DNA from: Mangifera indica
Lineage: Eukaryota > Streptophyta > Magnoliopsida > Sapindales > Anacardiaceae
DNA length: 64,000 nt
Assembly: GCF_011075055.1 (NCBI RefSeq)
Contig: NC_058153.1
Span: 1,178,001-1,242,000, forward strand
Reading direction: 5' to 3'
Shown here: positions 60,801 to 64,000 of the stretch, in pieces
How positions within the stretch are numbered: position 1 is the stretch's first letter
Layout of the letters: each line of letters begins with the position of its first letter
Notes under the pieces: model-generated
What the model saw: only the letters and a program-made list of their open reading frames with translations
Databases searched by the model: none
Told to the model about the DNA's origin: nothing
Position numbers and translations under genes: made by a program

Positions 60801-61195
60801 AGTAATAATAAAGTATGTATTTAATACTTTTAATATTTTCCGATAGTTTAAACAAAAAAAAGAGAAGATGAATATTAAAGTTACGATTCAAAATTATAAA
60901 GATAAGTGATATATAAAATCAATTTTTAATTTATTAAAAAACATATGTTTTAAATTTTTTTATATTTCTGAAACATCCTTAAATGTTTCATATCGGTTTT
61001 GGGGTATTTATTATTACAAAAGGAAAAGAAAGGCACCATAAGGTAAGTTTTTGGACTTGCTACACAGACATTGTTGTATCTCTCTGTCCATCCAAGAGAA
61101 AGAGAGACATTTCATGAATATCAGAAACTAAGCTGGTTCTGCAGAATCATATATATGTTATAGCTTGTGAATCGGCATTGCCTGGAGACGGGGAA
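57881..61195. other. Intergenic region before the ABCG gene
   Basis: AT-rich spacer. The stretch 58790-59330 has GAACTTGAACTGAGTTGG, TCAAATTGATTATATG and AAACGATATTATTTTG tracts like the hAT MITE at 49061 and is probably a decayed relative. The frames at 59925-60243 are unlike known families. About 61030-61195 is likely the promoter and leader of the transporter gene. Confidence 0.5.
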
Positions 61196-63966
61196 ATGGA
61201 GAATGGTGGATCTTTTAGAGCCAACAGTGGACGTTTAGGCAGTCCTCACATATGGAGGAACAGTACCATGGAAGCCTTTACAAAGTCTTCCCAAGGAGAA
61301 GATGATGAAGAAGCTTTGAAATGGGCAGCTATTGAAAAACTTCCAACGTATTTACGTATACAGAGAGGCATACTCACTGAAGCTGAAGGCCAGGCAAGAG
61401 AGATTGATATCAAAAGTCTTGGATTGATTGAGAGGCGGAATCTGATTGAGAGGCTTGTCAAAATTGCTGAAGAAGATAATGAAAAGTTCTTGTTGAAGCT
61501 CAAGGAACGCATTGATAGGTAAATTTCATCAATCCATAGAATAAATTTATCTTCTTCTCACATTTGTTTGGAATGAATGATGTTCTCTTGTTTTTCAAAA
61601 ACCCAGAGTTGGGCTTGATATTCCTACAATTGAAGTCCGGTTTGAGCATATAAATGTCGAAGCAGAAGCTTATATTGGAAGCAGAGCTTTGCCTACAATC
61701 TTCAACTCCATTGTTAATACCTTGGAGGTAACTCATATTCAAGGATCTTGCAGTCATCTTTCTGTTTTTTCTTGTTTAAACAGGAGATTTGCTTTATGTT
61801 TTATATCTACAGGGGTTCTTGAATTATCTTCACATTCTTCCAAGTAGAAAAAAGTCATTACCAATTCTTCATGATGTTAGTGGAATCATCAAACCTCGAA
61901 GGTGAAAAGACATTAATCATCTAAGAATATCAACAGATTTCAAAAGGATTTCATTGTAACTTAATTGATTTAACTTTTTCAGAATGACATTGCTTCTAGG
62001 CCCTCCAAGTTCAGGAAAGACCACATTACTATTGACTTTGGCAGGAAAACTTGGAAAAGACTTGAAAGTAAGGAAACTACACAGTTCTTTGTATGTTTCT
62101 TCTGATTTTTTAACTTAAAATTCTAAGATGGGCACTTCTAAAAATTCAGTTTTCGGGGAGAGTTACATATAATGGACATGGGATGGAAGAGTTTGTACCA
62201 CAGAGGACATCAGCTTACATAAGTCAATATGATTTGCATATTGGAGAAATGACAGTAAGAGAAACATTGGCTTTCTCAGCAAGATGTCAAGGGGTCGGTC
62301 CCCGTTATGGTCAGTAAACTGAATTTTAACTTGTATGTCTTTTTCCTCGGTCCTAGCTAGTTGACCGTTGAATTTTCAAATTCCGTTGATTTGCAGAGAC
62401 GTTGGCAGAACTATCAAGAAGAGAAAAGGCTGCAAATATCAAACCAGATCCTGATATTGATCTTTACATGAAGGCAAGATAATCTTTAGAAAAATGACTA
62501 CTAAAGCATGTTGTATTTTGTTTTCATTTTTGTTAATGATTAATTTATTTTGCAGGCAGCATCACTGGAAGGGCAGGAGACAAATGTAGTTACAGACTAT
62601 GTTCTTAAGGTCTCAATTTATAATCCAAGTGAAAATTTAAGAAACAATTACAGAGACAATTGGATATATGATATTTGCATTTGTTTGTTTTAACAATTTT
62701 TCAGATTTTGGGTCTTGAAGTATGTGCTGACACCATGGTGGGAGATGAAATGATTCGAGGCATCTCTGGTGGACAAAAGAAGCGAGTCACTACAGGTGAA
62801 ACATGAAAAATTCACAGTAATTCAAACTAGCTTGGATTTTCTTTTTGCTTAATTTGTATATTTGTACAATATGGTATAGGGGAAATGCTAGTTGGACCAG
62901 CAAGAGCACTTTTCATGGATGAAATATCAACTGGGTTGGACAGTTCAACTACATTCCAAATTGTAAACTCACTTAGACAGTCCATTCATATATTTAATGG
63001 AACTGCTGTTATTTCTCTTCTCCAACCAGCACCAGAAACATATGAATTATTTGACGACATAGTTCTTCTCTCTGATGGCCATATTGTGTATCAAGGTCCC
63101 CGCGAAAATGTGTTAGAATTCTTTGAATACATGGGCTTCAAGTGTCCTGAGAGGAAAGGAGTTGCTGATTTCTTACAAGAAGTAAGCCTAAAAATTCTAT
63201 CAAAACTTTTGCTTCTGAACATATACTTTCTGAATCTTTAATTTATGTTGTTATGTATGTGTTTGTGTGTTTCATCATTAGGTGACTTCAAGGAAAGATC
63301 AAGAGCAGTACTGGGCAAACAAAGATGAGCCTTATAGCTTTGTTGCCTCTCAGGAATTTGCTGAAGCTTTTCAATCATTTCATATTGGTCGAAAACTGGG
63401 TGATGAACTTGCTACTCCATTTGACAAGTCCAAAAGTCACCCAGCTGCTTTAACAAAGGAGAAATATGGCTGCAGCAAGAAAGAACTACTGAAAGCTTGT
63501 ATCTCAAGAGAATATTTACTCATGAAGAGAAACTCATTTGTCTACATTTTCAAAATGTTTCAGGTGAGTAGCATTGATTCAAACATTTTACTTTTGGTCT
63601 TAATCCTGAACAAAGCAACACTATTTTACTTCTACTTCTCCATTTTCAGCTTATTTTGGCTGCAGTAGTGACAATGACACTATTTCTACGGACTGAGATG
63701 CACCGGGAAACAGTGGCAGATGGTGGAATTTATCTGGGAACCCTGTTCTTCGCATTGGTTATGATTATGTTCAACGGATTCTCAGAGCTCGCCATGACTA
63801 TAATGAAACTTCCTGTATTCTACAAGCAAAGGGACCTTCTTTTTTACCCTTCATGGGCTTACTCATTGCCTACATGGGTCCTTAAGATCCCAATCACTTT
63901 CGTTGAAGTTGGTGTTTGGGTTTTCACAACTTACTATGTTATAGGCTATGATCCAAATATTAAAAG
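61196..63966 (+). CDS. Full-size ABCG/PDR transporter (ABCG39/ABCG40/PDR1-like), cut by the window edge
   Basis: PDR transporters are plasma-membrane ATP-driven pumps with two nucleotide-binding and two membrane domains. Relatives export terpenoids, phenolics or hormones such as ABA. Eleven exons in phase are visible: 61196-61518, 61607-61727, 61813-61901, 61983-62067, 62150-62309, 62397-62473, 62556-62609, 62705-62795, 62880-63181, 63282-63563, 63650-63966, about 633 residues of an expected 1,430 or so. Walker [10 protein letters not shown] is at 184-192, the signature ISGGQKKR at 323-330, and Walker B ALFMDE at 343-348. The first membrane domain starts in exon 11, with the typical [20 protein letters not shown]. 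Intron 6 uses a GC donor (AAG|GCAAGA). The start [10 protein letters not shown] at 61196 fits the family. The protein resembles the PDR1/ABCG40 group, but paralogues are many, so the orthologue is open. Confidence 0.94.
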
Positions 63967-64000
63967 GTGAATAAAAAGAAAACACCAGCTCAAAATTCGA

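Noticed and set aside
1..64000. CRISPR arrays, rRNA genes and tRNA genes.
   Set aside because: No regularly spaced short repeats of CRISPR type, no rRNA-like sequence and no tRNA A/B-box pair were seen; a CRISPR array is not expected in plant nuclear DNA.

Overview
The window looks like nuclear DNA of a eudicot plant, probably a rosid. The genes are split by AT-rich introns with GT-AG borders, the proteins match plant-only families (GA 3-oxidase, LEUNIG, YUCCA, PDR-type ABCG), and the long AT-rich spacers hold many small DNA transposons. I name no species. Exon borders were set by hand from splice consensus, reading-phase continuity and knowledge of each family; no search was run.

Layout. 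At 69-130 lies what may be the last exon of an unidentified gene. 5802-7486 (+) is a two-exon gibberellin 3-oxidase. 11931-12891 (-) is the 3' part of an unrecognised coiled-coil gene or pseudogene. 14664-23300 (-) is a complete 18-exon LEUNIG co-repressor (895 aa). 31678-33462 (-) is a complete four-exon YUCCA flavin monooxygenase (408 aa, YUC1/4 clade). 43516-43962 (-) is an unrecognised 148-aa single-exon gene whose upstream region is duplicated at 48.65-49.74 kb. 45901-46481 (+) is a decayed PP2C phosphatase and 48002-48523 (-) a decayed piece of a PDR transporter. 50838-52998 (+) is a two-exon BAHD acyltransferase-like gene. 61196-63966 (+) is the first half of a full-size PDR/ABCG transporter that runs off the window.

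Mobile DNA explains much of the rest. (i) 53462-57871 is a 4.4-kb Mutator-like element with a perfect 9-bp target duplication; its arms hold opposed arrays of a roughly 118-bp repeat, and its core holds a fragment of an Ulp1-type cysteine protease, as in Kaonashi-like MULEs. (ii) A family of foldback elements with GGTCAAATGACTATTT-like ends occurs at 9371-10304 and 21429-22165 (both with 9-bp target duplications), in the BAHD intron, and as damaged copies at 36.8-37.5 and 44.9-45.3 kb. (iii) A second foldback element lies at 24961-25780. (iv) A 167-177-bp hAT-like MITE has copies with 8-bp target duplications at 653, 14212 and 26096, and others without clear ones. (v) A 316-bp hAT-like MITE lies at 49061-49376.

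The genes act independently; there is no operon-like logic. Three have roles in hormone biosynthesis or organ development (GA3ox, LEUNIG, YUCCA), the BAHD and ABCG genes belong to families of surface or specialised metabolism and export, and the 43-50 kb interval is a zone of duplication and gene decay.
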